Assembly (NCBI RefSeq): GCF_000378205.1
Contig: NZ_KB899412.1
Location: 1-64,000, forward strand
Length of the DNA: 64,000 nucleotides
Direction of reading: 5' to 3'
Source of the DNA: Sediminispirochaeta bajacaliforniensis DSM 16054
GTDB taxonomy: Bacteria > Spirochaetota > Spirochaetia > DSM-16054 > Sediminispirochaetaceae
Position numbers and translations under genes: made by a program. The notes beneath the pieces are model-generated. The model had not been told where the DNA came from, searched no databases, and was given only the letters and a program-made list of their open reading frames with translations. Positions 25,769 to 34,348 of the stretch are shown piece by piece. Each line of letters starts with the position of its first letter. The first letter of the stretch is position 1.

Positions 25769-28700
25769 ATGCACATAGTTGATCTCTCCATTAAGCGCCC
25801 CGTTATGATGCTGATGGTGATCTTTGCCCTCATCTTGTTTGGGGGAATGGCGTATATGTCGATGCCAATCAGCCTTTTTCCGAATGTAACGGTTCCTTAC
25901 ATTACAATTCAGACTGTGTATGCGGGAGCAAGTCCCGATGTCATAGAAACCCAGCTTACCAAGAAAATCGAAGATCAGGTCGCTTCGGTCAGCCAGCTTA
26001 AATCGCTGACCTCCTATTCGATGGATAGTGTTTCGGTCATTATTGCTGAATTTGAGATCAGCAAGGACGAAAATATCGCGGTACAGGAAGTGAAGGACAA
26101 GGTAGAAGTGATCCTTTCTGATCTTCCCGACGATGCAGAACGGCCTAAGATTTCAAAGGTCGATTTTTCAAGTGCCATGCCGGTAATGAATATCGTCCTA
26201 GAGGGTGATATGGAACCCTCGGAGCTCTATACATTCGGAAGCACCACGGTCAGTGATAGTTTTGCTCAGGTTTCCGGTGTTTCGTCGGTTGATCTTTCAG
26301 GTGGGCAAAAGCGGGAAATCAGGGTTGCGTTTGATCGATCCACGGTCTTTTCCCACATGGTCCCTCTTTCGCAGGTTGCCGGAATCCTGGGGGCGGCTAG
26401 TATTGATCTTCCCGGTGGAAATTTCCAGTTGGACGATCAGGACATTCCCGTCCGGCTGGAAGGGGAGTTTAATGATCTCGATCAGATTCGAAATCTGGAT
26501 ATCCCCACGGGAACAGGGACCTTCAAACTGCGTCAGCTTGCCGAAGTAGAAGATTCCAGTGAGGATGTTAGGGTTCGGACGGTTTTGCTGGACCAGAAGG
26601 CCGGTACACGGGAAGAGAATGCAATATTGCTTAGTGTGGTGAAAAATCCCAGCGCCAATACCGTTGATGTCGTCGACGGCGTCATGGAGAAGATCAAAGA
26701 AATTGAATCTTTGCATTCCGGGATACATCTGAAGGTCGTAAAAGAAGATGCTACCTATGTTCGCGACTCGGTGAGCGGAACCTTGATGAATGTCTATTTG
26801 GGGATCATCTTTACTGGTCTTGTTCTTCTTTTCTTTCTTCATGATCTTCGTTCTACCCTGATTGTTGTCCTGGCCATGCCCTTTTCGATCGTCTCTACCT
26901 TTCTCGTCATGAAAGCGGCGGGCATAAGTCTCAATATGTTGTCTCTCATGGGACTTTCCAGTTCTATTGGTACCCTGGTAGCCAATTCGGTGGTTGTACT
27001 TGAAAATATCTTTCGACACAAAGAGCTTGGTCATGATCGTCTCAATTCTGCATCTTTAGGTTCGAAAGAAGTTACCGTGGCCGTGTTCGCTTCGACCTTG
27101 ACCAACGTCGCGGTATTTGTACCTCTCGGTTCCATGTCGGGAATGATGGGCAAGATCCTCGCCAACTTTGCTTACACCATTGTAATTGCGACGTTGTTTT
27201 CGTTTTTTGTTTCATTTACCTTAACGCCGATGATGGCATCCCGAATTCTTCCGGAAAAGGCAAAAAAAGAACTTCCCATAAGCAAAGCACTGGAGGCCAT
27301 GTTTCGGAGATGGGAAGAGTCTTACGGAAGGATACTTGGAGGAATACTGAAGAATAAGGGACGCAGTGCCCTGGTCGTATTTTTTGTTATTGCCTTGTTT
27401 GGCTTCAGTATGCATTTAGGTGGGCATCTCAAATTTGAGAATCTGCCGCAGTCGGATGGCGGTAAAATTCAGGTGGATGTCGACCTCCCTCAGGGGTATG
27501 GTCTTGAGTCCACTGCCTCGGTACTGACGGAACTTGAGGGGCGTCTTAGCGGCCATCCCGAGATCGAATCGATATTGACGACATTGGGAAGCCAGGGGTC
27601 TATAGACCAGGATGTGAGCGTTGCACAGATGACCGTCTATCTGGTCCCGAAAGCAGAGCGTAGTCACAGCAACGCCGTTATGGCCTCTCAATTCGCCAAT
27701 GAACTTGCCGATATTCCCGGTGTAACTATCAGGGTCTCGCCGGTCAGTGAGACCGACAGTAGTGGCGGTTCTTCGGTTGTCGATCTTTATCTCAAGGGGC
27801 CTGATCTCACTGTTCTTCAGGAAACGGCCGAAGAGGTTGAATCCGTGATGGAATCGATCGAAGGTGTGTCCAATGTGGCCTTAAGTTCGAAGGCCGGAAA
27901 GCCTGAGCTGATTTTTCGGCCGAAACGCAAGCAGATTTCCGAAGACGGTATTTCTGTCCAGCAGGTGGCTATTTCCTTACGGGCCGCCGTAGACGGCATT
28001 GTTGCGACTAGTTACAAAGACGCAGGTGAGGAATACGATATTCTCGTCACGATGGCCGACAGCGAATTTACGGATATCGACGACCTTAAGAATATTCCCA
28101 TCTCTTCAGCAGCAGGCGTTTATCCTCTTTCGCGGTATGCAAATGTTTCCTTCGGTGAGGGGAATAGTAAAATCATGCGTTATAATCGGTTACGTACAAT
28201 AGAAATTACGGCCGACAACCTTCCCGGTTATGCCGGAGGCACACTCGTAAATGAGATCATGGCTGCTATAGAACAAGTCGATCTTCCCCCCGGTTACAGC
28301 ATCGATCAAGGCGGTAGTACCGAAATGCTCAATGAAACCGTTCATGATCTCATTGTGGTCTTTTTCATTGCCGTGCTCCTGACCTATATGCTTTTGGCGG
28401 CAATCCTTGAAAGTTTTGTTCAGCCTTTGTTCATTCTTTCTACCGTTCCTCTTTCCATGATCGGTATCGTTTTGATTTGTCTTGCTACCGGGACCGTGCT
28501 CAATGTTGTGGCAATGCTCGGTATCATCATGTTGGTCGGCATCGTGGTGAACAACGCGATCCTTATCCTTGATTATTACAATCAGCTTAAGGCAAAAGGG
28601 AAGAGTACCCACGATGCCTTGTTGGAAGCCTCGGTCGTGAAGCTGAAGCCGGTTCTTATGAGCAATATTGCGATTGTGCTTGGTATGCTTCCTATGGCAT

Positions 28701-28882
28701 TGGGGATCGGGGGATCGGGTGCCGAAATGCGTCAGCCCATGGGCATTGTCATTGTCGGGGGTATCATCTCCGCCATGTTCCTGACCCTTTTTCTCCTTCC
28801 CGCCCTTGAGTTTCTGGCCTCCCACCGATCCGGTGCTTCCTCAGCCCCCCTTCCGGCGTCAACAGAACAGAGAGGAGAATAA
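25769..28882 (+). CDS. RND efflux permease lacking the TM4 aspartates
   Basis: 1037 residues with the 12-helix RND plan: TM1 near residues 10-30, a large periplasmic domain, TM2-6 from about 335 (VYLGIIFTGLVLLFFLHD), a second periplasmic domain and TM8-12 from about 865. It extrudes drugs, lipids or other small molecules with its partners. In TM4, where AcrB has Asp407-Asp408 in GLLVDDAIVV, this protein has GTLVANSVVV, with Ala405 and Asn406. The AcrB Lys940 position is Asn928 (GIVVNNAILIL), as in several single-gene RND pumps. The proton relay is therefore not of the AcrB kind. Confidence 0.9.
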   Translation: MHIVDLSIKRPVMMLMVIFALILFGGMAYMSMPISLFPNVTVPYITIQTVYAGASPDVIETQLTKKIEDQVASVSQLKSLTSYSMDSVSVIIAEFEISKDENIAVQEVKDKVEVILSDLPDDAERPKISKVDFSSAMPVMNIVLEGDMEPSELYTFGSTTVSDSFAQVSGVSSVDLSGGQKREIRVAFDRSTVFSHMVPLSQVAGILGAASIDLPGGNFQLDDQDIPVRLEGEFNDLDQIRNLDIPTGTGTFKLRQLAEVEDSSEDVRVRTVLLDQKAGTREENAILLSVVKNPSANTVDVVDGVMEKIKEIESLHSGIHLKVVKEDATYVRDSVSGTLMNVYLGIIFTGLVLLFFLHDLRSTLIVVLAMPFSIVSTFLVMKAAGISLNMLSLMGLSSSIGTLVANSVVVLENIFRHKELGHDRLNSASLGSKEVTVAVFASTLTNVAVFVPLGSMSGMMGKILANFAYTIVIATLFSFFVSFTLTPMMASRILPEKAKKELPISKALEAMFRRWEESYGRILGGILKNKGRSALVVFFVIALFGFSMHLGGHLKFENLPQSDGGKIQVDVDLPQGYGLESTASVLTELEGRLSGHPEIESILTTLGSQGSIDQDVSVAQMTVYLVPKAERSHSNAVMASQFANELADIPGVTIRVSPVSETDSSGGSSVVDLYLKGPDLTVLQETAEEVESVMESIEGVSNVALSSKAGKPELIFRPKRKQISEDGISVQQVAISLRAAVDGIVATSYKDAGEEYDILVTMADSEFTDIDDLKNIPISSAAGVYPLSRYANVSFGEGNSKIMRYNRLRTIEITADNLPGYAGGTLVNEIMAAIEQVDLPPGYSIDQGGSTEMLNETVHDLIVVFFIAVLLTYMLLAAILESFVQPLFILSTVPLSMIGIVLICLATGTVLNVVAMLGIIMLVGIVVNNAILILDYYNQLKAKGKSTHDALLEASVVKLKPVLMSNIAIVLGMLPMALGIGGSGAEMRQPMGIVIVGGIISAMFLTLFLLPALEFLASHRSGASSAPLPASTEQRGE

Positions 28883-28887
28883 TAGCG

Positions 28888-30228
28888 ATGAGACGCATAT
28901 TTTTGTATACATTATTAATGACAATAATGCTGGTCGGGGGATCTTTGCCGCTTTTTGCCCTCGATTACGACCTTGCCTCCTATTTGGAGAAGGTCGAAAC
29001 CGATAACCGTGATCTTGAGCTCTCCAGGCAAAGGGTTGCCTCTGCACTGGAGAGCATAAAACAGGCACGTTCTGCCCTTTTGCCAACAATTGCCCTTGCC
29101 GGCGGTTATACGCGGAACTTTACCGACGTTGAACAGTCGACTGCCGTCGGCGCCGATACTTCTGCATCGCCGCTTGGTGCTGTTTCGCCCCTTGTCTATC
29201 AGGATGTCGACACCAATTTCGACAATGAAATGACTCTTGCGGCCAGCGTTAGCCAGAAAATCATCGATCCCGAGGCAACGGCTCGCTATGCGCAGGCAAA
29301 AAGAAATAGCCTCATACAGACAAGTGCCGATGATTATACCAGGAAAAGTATTCTGACGGCTGCGAAAAAATTGTATGCCCAGACCCAGCTCGCCTTTGCA
29401 GTTGCACAGGTGAGGGAAGAGTCTGCCGAGACATCCAAAGAGGTCTACGACAATATTGAGAAAAAATACAAGGCCGGTGTCTCTACGGAGCTTGACTTGA
29501 GAATGGCGGAGGTGGATTGGAAAAATGCCGTTACCCAGACAGCGGAAGCGAATAAGAATGCACAACTTGCCCTGATGTCACTGAAGACGCTTGCCGGGAT
29601 TCCCCAGGAGGAAGATGTGCATTTGATTGAAAAGATCGATGTGCTTCCCGAGCTGCCGGAAATTCCAGAGCTCGGGGGTGTGCTTTCCTCCCGCTCCGAT
29701 TATCAGGCCCAACTCTTAAGCCGCGATATTGCGGATATTGCCTACAAATCCGCTCTTGCCTCGTATCTGCCGAGTATCAGCGGCAGTCTGACCTATGCGT
29801 ATGGTGGTTATGGAAACGATTCGCTGAATGGTGATTATGATTATACCAGTGTACAGCTGGGGGTGAAGATAAGCCTTCCGGTATTTACCGGGGGCTATCG
29901 TCAGTCACTTGTTGAAAGCGCAAGGATCCAAAAGACCAATTCCGCGGTTGAGATCATGAAAAGTCAGGATAAGATAGAGCAGGAGCTCTCTTCCCTGCAT
30001 TTGCAGATGGAGGAGGCCAGAAAACGGCTTGATTCGGCCCATGCTTTGGTTGAAGCCTCGAGTCGGGCCGCATCCCTTGCCCGAACGGCGCTGTCCAGCG
30101 GCTTGGGAACCCAGCTTGCCGTGTCCCAGGCTACTTCGAATCTTGCCCAGGCTCAGGTAGGCCTGCAAAACGCTATCTACACCTATCGCGCCCTCTATTA
30201 CGACTGGCAGCTTGCAACCGGCAATTGA
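28888..30228 (+). CDS. TolC-like outer-membrane efflux protein
   Basis: 446 residues. Signal peptide MRRIFLYTLLMTIMLVGG...LFALD, followed by two OEP repeats with long alpha-helical coiled segments (LELSRQRVASALESIKQARSALLP and the EVYDNIEKKYKAGVSTELDLRMAEVDW region; second repeat EQELSSLHLQMEEARKRLDSA). Such proteins trimerise into the outer-membrane duct. Third gene of the operon, 5 bases after the pump; a terminator follows. Confidence 0.9.
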   Translation: MRRIFLYTLLMTIMLVGGSLPLFALDYDLASYLEKVETDNRDLELSRQRVASALESIKQARSALLPTIALAGGYTRNFTDVEQSTAVGADTSASPLGAVSPLVYQDVDTNFDNEMTLAASVSQKIIDPEATARYAQAKRNSLIQTSADDYTRKSILTAAKKLYAQTQLAFAVAQVREESAETSKEVYDNIEKKYKAGVSTELDLRMAEVDWKNAVTQTAEANKNAQLALMSLKTLAGIPQEEDVHLIEKIDVLPELPEIPELGGVLSSRSDYQAQLLSRDIADIAYKSALASYLPSISGSLTYAYGGYGNDSLNGDYDYTSVQLGVKISLPVFTGGYRQSLVESARIQKTNSAVEIMKSQDKIEQELSSLHLQMEEARKRLDSAHALVEASSRAASLARTALSSGLGTQLAVSQATSNLAQAQVGLQNAIYTYRALYYDWQLATGN

Positions 30229-30271
30229 GTCTTGATGTTTGTCTGTTTTGAAAAACGTATCGTTCTTACGT

Positions 30272-30303
30272 TACCGGGGAAGGGGGTATCTCCTTTCCCG
30301 GTA
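30272..30303. terminator. Bidirectional terminator between efflux operon and GntR gene
   Basis: TACCGGGGAAGG pairs with CCTTTCCCGGTA around GGGTATCT, between convergent genes. The flanks are A+T-rich on both sides, so it could serve both transcripts. Confidence 0.7.
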
Positions 30304-30306
30304 TTA

Positions 30307-31074
30307 TTATCGTGATTCTACCTGGACACGCAGACGTCGTTTAATGTTGTCGATATGCTCCATGCAGGATACCTGGGCAACCTCTCGGCTTCCGCTTGCA
30401 ATGGCATCGACGATGGCCTCATGTTCGTCGGCAATGACACGGGGATCGAGATAGTCATCCTGACTCAATCGAATTTCTTCGCGCATAAAAGCCCTGAGGG
30501 TCGAATATATCGACGTGAATATCTCGTTTCCACCGCTTTTAATTATGCTATTATGGAATTCGTAGTCGGCATCGATTCGGGATTCTTCCCGTGGCGTGCT
30601 GCCCGTCGCCCTCATCTGCCCGATGAGCTCGCGTAATTGTTCCAGTGTGGCGATTGCCTCCTGGTGACCGGCTGCAACGCTTTCGGATAGTTTGAGCGTA
30701 CTCCATAACTCCAGTGCGCCGCGGATATCAATGAGTTCGTGCAGTTCGTGAGAGCCAAGCAATACCGACCAGGTAAGGGCCTCTGTCGAGATTGAGGTGT
30801 GATCACAGAGATAGGTGCCTCGTGCGGTCCTCGATTCGAGGATCCCGAGGTAATTGAAGATTTTGATCGCCTCCCGAATAGAGGAACGACCAATGCCAAA
30901 TTGCTCCGCCAGCTGCTGTTCGGTCGGGATCTTATCTCCCGGCCGATATGCGCCGCTGGCTATCATCCGGCGAATGTGCTCCATTACCTGAGCTACTACT
31001 GTTCGTTGCCGTATTTTGTCATCGCCGTCATTCATTATATTTGTATGATAATCGAATCTATTATTTTTGACCAC
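30307..31074 (-). CDS. GntR-family regulator, FCD (FadR-like) subgroup
   Basis: 255 residues from a GTG at 31074 with AGGAGA upstream; an ATG at 31035 is the alternative. The N-terminal winged helix is standard (MIASGAYRPGDKIPTEQQLAEQF, then RSSIREAIKIFNYLGILE), and the C-terminal FCD domain (ELIDIRGALELWSTLKLSE ... DYEFHNSIIKSGGNEIF ... DEHEAIVDAIASG) has the His residues that bind metal and organic acid ligands. It is divergent from the split transketolase genes, which it probably controls in response to a sugar acid or similar carboxylate. Confidence 0.87.
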   Translation of the reverse strand: MVKNNRFDYHTNIMNDGDDKIRQRTVVAQVMEHIRRMIASGAYRPGDKIPTEQQLAEQFGIGRSSIREAIKIFNYLGILESRTARGTYLCDHTSISTEALTWSVLLGSHELHELIDIRGALELWSTLKLSESVAAGHQEAIATLEQLRELIGQMRATGSTPREESRIDADYEFHNSIIKSGGNEIFTSIYSTLRAFMREEIRLSQDDYLDPRVIADEHEAIVDAIASGSREVAQVSCMEHIDNIKRRLRVQVESR

Positions 31075-31175
31075 AGCTTTTCTCCTGATGCCGAGATTTT
31101 TGTAGACATTTTTGTATTAGTATAATATCATAATTTCAGACAAAGTTGAAATCTCGAATGAAAGGAGTTTCCGGC

Positions 31176-32018
31176 ATGCTGCAGGAAAGCGAGCACGAAG
31201 CGTTGAAACGGAAGGCTTTGGAAATTAGAAAGCTGACCATTGATGAAATTGGATACCTGGGGGTCGGCCATATCGGCGGGGCGATGTCTGTCGTCGAGGT
31301 TCTCACCCTTTTGTACGAAAAGTGGCTGAGGATCGATCCCTCCGATCCGAAAAAAGAAGAGAGGGACAGAGTAGTCCTTTCCAAGGGCCATGCAGGGCCC
31401 GCCCTTTATGCCGTGTTGGCCGATAAGGGCTATTTCCCTATGGAATGGCTTCATACCCTGAATAAGGGGGGGACACGGCTCCCGAGCCATTGTGACATGA
31501 AATTGACCCCGGGAATCGACTTTTCCACCGGTAGCCTTGGACAGGGCTCCAGTGCGGCCGTGGGGATTGCCCTCGGTCAAAAACTGCGTAAGCAGGAGTC
31601 GAGGACCTTCTTAATTCTTGGTGATGGTGAGAGCCAGGAGGGGCAGGTTTGGGAAGCCGCGATGTTTGCCGCTCATTACCACCTTGACAACCTCATCGCC
31701 TTTACCGACTACAATAAGCAACAGCTTGACGGCATGACCGGTGATATTATGAGCATAGACGACATCACCACAAAATATAACGGCTTCGGCTGGCATGTTC
31801 AGCGTGTGGATGGCCACTGTTTTCCTTCCATCAATCGGGCAATCGAGCGGGCCGTGGAAGAGAAGGGCAGACCCCACATGATCGTTTTGGACACCCTGAA
31901 GAGTAAGGGCTTTATTCCCGGAGAAGGGGTTCTTTCTAATCACAATATGAGCTTTTCCTATGAAACGGCAAAAGAAGCGATCGCCGAGCTCGAGCGGCGG
32001 GAAGGAGCTGCTAAATGA
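31176..32018 (+). CDS. Transketolase, N-terminal (ThDP-binding) subunit
   Basis: 280 residues from the ATG at 31176 (AAGGAG 9 bases before). The ThDP-binding motif GDGESQEGQVWEAAMFAAHYHLDNLIAFTDYNKQQ is clear, as is LSKGHAGPALYAVL near the start. Two-gene transketolases of this kind are common in anaerobes. The enzyme moves two-carbon units between sugar phosphates. A TATAAT box lies at 31121-31126. It overlaps the second subunit by ATGA. A separate catabolic use, apart from a housekeeping transketolase elsewhere, is likely given the dedicated regulator. Confidence 0.88.
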   Translation: MLQESEHEALKRKALEIRKLTIDEIGYLGVGHIGGAMSVVEVLTLLYEKWLRIDPSDPKKEERDRVVLSKGHAGPALYAVLADKGYFPMEWLHTLNKGGTRLPSHCDMKLTPGIDFSTGSLGQGSSAAVGIALGQKLRKQESRTFLILGDGESQEGQVWEAAMFAAHYHLDNLIAFTDYNKQQLDGMTGDIMSIDDITTKYNGFGWHVQRVDGHCFPSINRAIERAVEEKGRPHMIVLDTLKSKGFIPGEGVLSNHNMSFSYETAKEAIAELERREGAAK

Positions 32019-32974
32019 AACCCTTTGATGAGTATAAAGATATGCGGGCCGTCTATGCCGATACCTTAGTCGAGCTTGCTGCCGAAAATCCCAATATTCT
32101 TGTTCTTGAGGCCGATCTCATGGCTGCCAGTGGGACCAAGGCCTTTCGGGATGCCTATCCTGATCGTCTTCTGAATGCAGGTATCGCCGAAGCAAATATG
32201 GTCGGTGTAGCATCGGGGCTTTCATCTATGGGCTTTATTCCCTTTGCTAACACCTTTGCCTCTTTTGCCGGACGCAGAGATTTTGATCAGTTTTTCCTCT
32301 CTGCCAATTATGCCGGACAGAACGTTAAACTTGTCGGTAGCGACCCCGGTGTTACCGCCCAATTTAACGGTGGGACCCATATGCCTTTTGAGGATATCGT
32401 GCTTATGCGTGCCATTCCCGGTCTTGTCCTCGTTGAGCCCTCGGATACCGTTTCCATGCATGCAATCACAAGGCTCCTTGCCGAACACAAAGGGTCGACA
32501 TATATGCGGCTTCAAAGAAAGGGTGCGGTAACCCGGTATAAAGCCGATCAGAAGTTTGAGCTGGGAAAGGGAATCGTTCTCAGTGAAGGGGATGATGCGG
32601 CGATCTTCGCAAGTGGTATGGTGATGGTAAACGAGGCGGTAGAGGCGGCCAAGCTGCTGAAAGAAAAGGGCATTTCTGCTGCCGTGATTGATATCCATAC
32701 TGTTAAGCCTCTTGATGCGGACCTCGTTTTGGAGATGGCCGAACATACCGGTGCCATTGTTACTGCCGAAAACGGCCAGCGCTCCGGAGGGCTCGGGGCC
32801 GCAGTTGCCGAGCTTATCGGTGAGAATATTCCCACCCCCGTGGTCAGGGTTGGGGTCAAAAACCTTTTTGGTGAGGTTGGTACTCTCGACTATTTGAAAA
32901 AGAGGTTTGAGCTTACTGCGGAAGATATTGTCGCTGCAGTGGAGCGGGCCCTCTTTCTAAAAAAGAAACATTAA
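32015..32974 (+). CDS. Transketolase, C-terminal (pyrimidine-binding) subunit
   Basis: 319 residues: the Pyr domain (MRAVYADTLVELAAENPNILVLEADL, then RLLNAGIAEANMVGVASGLSSMGFIPFANTFASF with the catalytic Glu) and the C-terminal transketolase domain (FASGMVMVNEAVEAAKLLKEKG ... EVGTLDYLKKRF). It forms the active site with the preceding subunit. Transcription ends at the hairpin at 32983-33033. Confidence 0.88.
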   Translation: MKPFDEYKDMRAVYADTLVELAAENPNILVLEADLMAASGTKAFRDAYPDRLLNAGIAEANMVGVASGLSSMGFIPFANTFASFAGRRDFDQFFLSANYAGQNVKLVGSDPGVTAQFNGGTHMPFEDIVLMRAIPGLVLVEPSDTVSMHAITRLLAEHKGSTYMRLQRKGAVTRYKADQKFELGKGIVLSEGDDAAIFASGMVMVNEAVEAAKLLKEKGISAAVIDIHTVKPLDADLVLEMAEHTGAIVTAENGQRSGGLGAAVAELIGENIPTPVVRVGVKNLFGEVGTLDYLKKRFELTAEDIVAAVERALFLKKKH

Positions 32975-32982
32975 CCGCTTTG

Positions 32983-33033
32983 AGGAAGGCTCCGGTGGTC
33001 GGGAACGCAACTCCGACTCGGGGCCTTCCTTCT
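32983..33033 (+). terminator. Terminator after the transketolase genes
   Basis: AGGAAGGC (32983-32990) pairs with GCCTTCCT (33023-33030), with further pairing of CTCCGG-type bases inside, followed by TCTCTTCG. The run of T is weak. Confidence 0.55.
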
Positions 33034-33069
33034 CTTCGCTTATTATTCCATATTTATATTCGGTAGGAG

Positions 33070-33083
33070 TGCAAACGTTTTCA
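33070..33083 (+). promoter_or_regulatory. LacI-type operator, upstream copy
   Basis: TGCAAACGTTTTCA is a CG-centred palindrome of the LacI family and shares TGNNAACGTTTNCA with the site at 33221-33234. The centres are 151 bp apart, suitable for looping repression. Confidence 0.65.
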
Positions 33084-33181
33084 GATTTTGATACGTCATG
33101 ACGAATGCTTTTTTTCATAGTATCTCCTACCGGTGACCGAAATGAGTGGGGCTACAGCCTCACGTTTATTGAAATTATGCA

Positions 33182-33210
33182 TTGACAATCAAAAAGAATG
33201 GAGGGATAAT
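33182..33210 (+). promoter_or_regulatory. Inositol operon promoter
   Basis: TTGACA (33182-33187), 17 bases, GATAAT (33205-33210). It is the only good promoter in the 360-base gap before the first dehydrogenase gene, and the downstream operator begins 11 bases after its -10 box. The rest of the gap shows no coding sequence. Confidence 0.7.
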
Positions 33211-33220
33211 TTTAATGAAA

Positions 33221-33234
33221 TGACAACGTTTGCA
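33221..33234 (+). promoter_or_regulatory. LacI-type operator, downstream copy
   Basis: TGACAACGTTTGCA, a CG-centred palindrome placed over the early transcribed region, where a bound repressor would block initiation. Probably recognised by the LacI-family protein encoded at 34349-35374. Confidence 0.7.
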
Positions 33235-33334
33235 AATATCTTTATTGCTTGAAGTCGGGAGTCGAAAGAATGGAGAAGTTTTTTCTTGTTGCAGATGTGG
33301 GTAAGAAAGCAAAAGAAGGTGAGTGGAGCTACAT

Positions 33335-34348
33335 ATGGATAAAATAAGGATTGGTTCCGTCGGGCTGGGGCGATTGGGACTTAGGCACGCTGAAAACCTT
33401 GCTTCCAAGATCGTTGGGACACAATTGGTGGCGCTCTGCGACGTTGACGACCGAAAGCTTGAAGATACAGCGAATCGCCTGGGTGTTGCTCATCGTTTTT
33501 CCGACTTTGAAGCAATGCTCAAACTTCCGGAACTTGATGCCGTACTCATTGCCTCTCCTTCGGCTCTTCATACCGGGCAGATTGCTTCCGCCTTAGCCGC
33601 TGGCAAGCATGTATTTACGGAAAAACCCTTGGGGGTTACCGTAGAGGAGTGTAGGGCGGCCGAGAAGGCTGTCGAAAGACATCCCGACAGAGTCTTCATG
33701 ATCGGCTTTATGCGCCGTTTCGACGACTCTTACATGTACGCCCATGAGAAGGTGATTTCTGGGCAGATCGGTCGTCCGATTCTCTTTCGTTCATACAGCC
33801 AGGACCCTGAAAAGTTTATCGACGGGGCCATAGCCTTTGCTCCCCATAGTGGGGGGGAATTCCTCGACATGGCGGTTCACGATATCGATCTTGCCCGCTG
33901 GTTCCTGCAGGATGAGCCGGAAAGTGTCTATGCCATCGGCGGCTGTTATGCCCATCCTGAGTTTGCACAATATAAGGACGGCGATAATGTTTCCTGCCTG
34001 ATGAAATTCCGCAACGAGGCAATGGCTTTTCTTTTCGCCGGGAGAACCGCTCCCCACGGTTATAATGTGGAAACCGAGATCATCGGAACGAAGGGAACCT
34101 TGCGAATCGCATCTGTCCCCCAGAAAAATCTCGTGGAGGTTCTCGATTCCCATGGCGTTCGCAGAGAGTGCAGCGAAAATTTCCTTGAGCGATTTTCCGC
34201 AAGCTATGTAAACGAGGTGCAGGAGTTTATCGACTCCATTCGCTATAGACGAAAACCGGCGGTAACGGTGTATGATGGTACAAAGGTGAGCGAAATCGCC
34301 TACAGATGTAAAGAGGCATTTGAAAGTGGCGTTATGCTGAGGTTTTAA
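33335..34348 (+). CDS. Gfo/Idh/MocA-family dehydrogenase (inositol 2-dehydrogenase-like)
   Basis: 337 residues from the ATG at 33335, favoured over a GTG at 33323 because AGTGGAG lies 6 bases before it. Rossmann motif GSVGLGRLGLRHA, the EKPLG motif (HVFTEKPLGVTVEE) and FMIGFMRRFDDSY with the usual Lys and Arg, then DMAVHDIDLARWF with the catalytic Asp/His pair. It oxidises myo- or scyllo-inositol or a related cyclitol with NAD. First gene of the operon; its TAA is followed at once by the ATG of the LacI regulator. A second dehydrogenase ends the operon. Confidence 0.85.
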   Translation: MDKIRIGSVGLGRLGLRHAENLASKIVGTQLVALCDVDDRKLEDTANRLGVAHRFSDFEAMLKLPELDAVLIASPSALHTGQIASALAAGKHVFTEKPLGVTVEECRAAEKAVERHPDRVFMIGFMRRFDDSYMYAHEKVISGQIGRPILFRSYSQDPEKFIDGAIAFAPHSGGEFLDMAVHDIDLARWFLQDEPESVYAIGGCYAHPEFAQYKDGDNVSCLMKFRNEAMAFLFAGRTAPHGYNVETEIIGTKGTLRIASVPQKNLVEVLDSHGVRRECSENFLERFSASYVNEVQEFIDSIRYRRKPAVTVYDGTKVSEIAYRCKEAFESGVMLRF

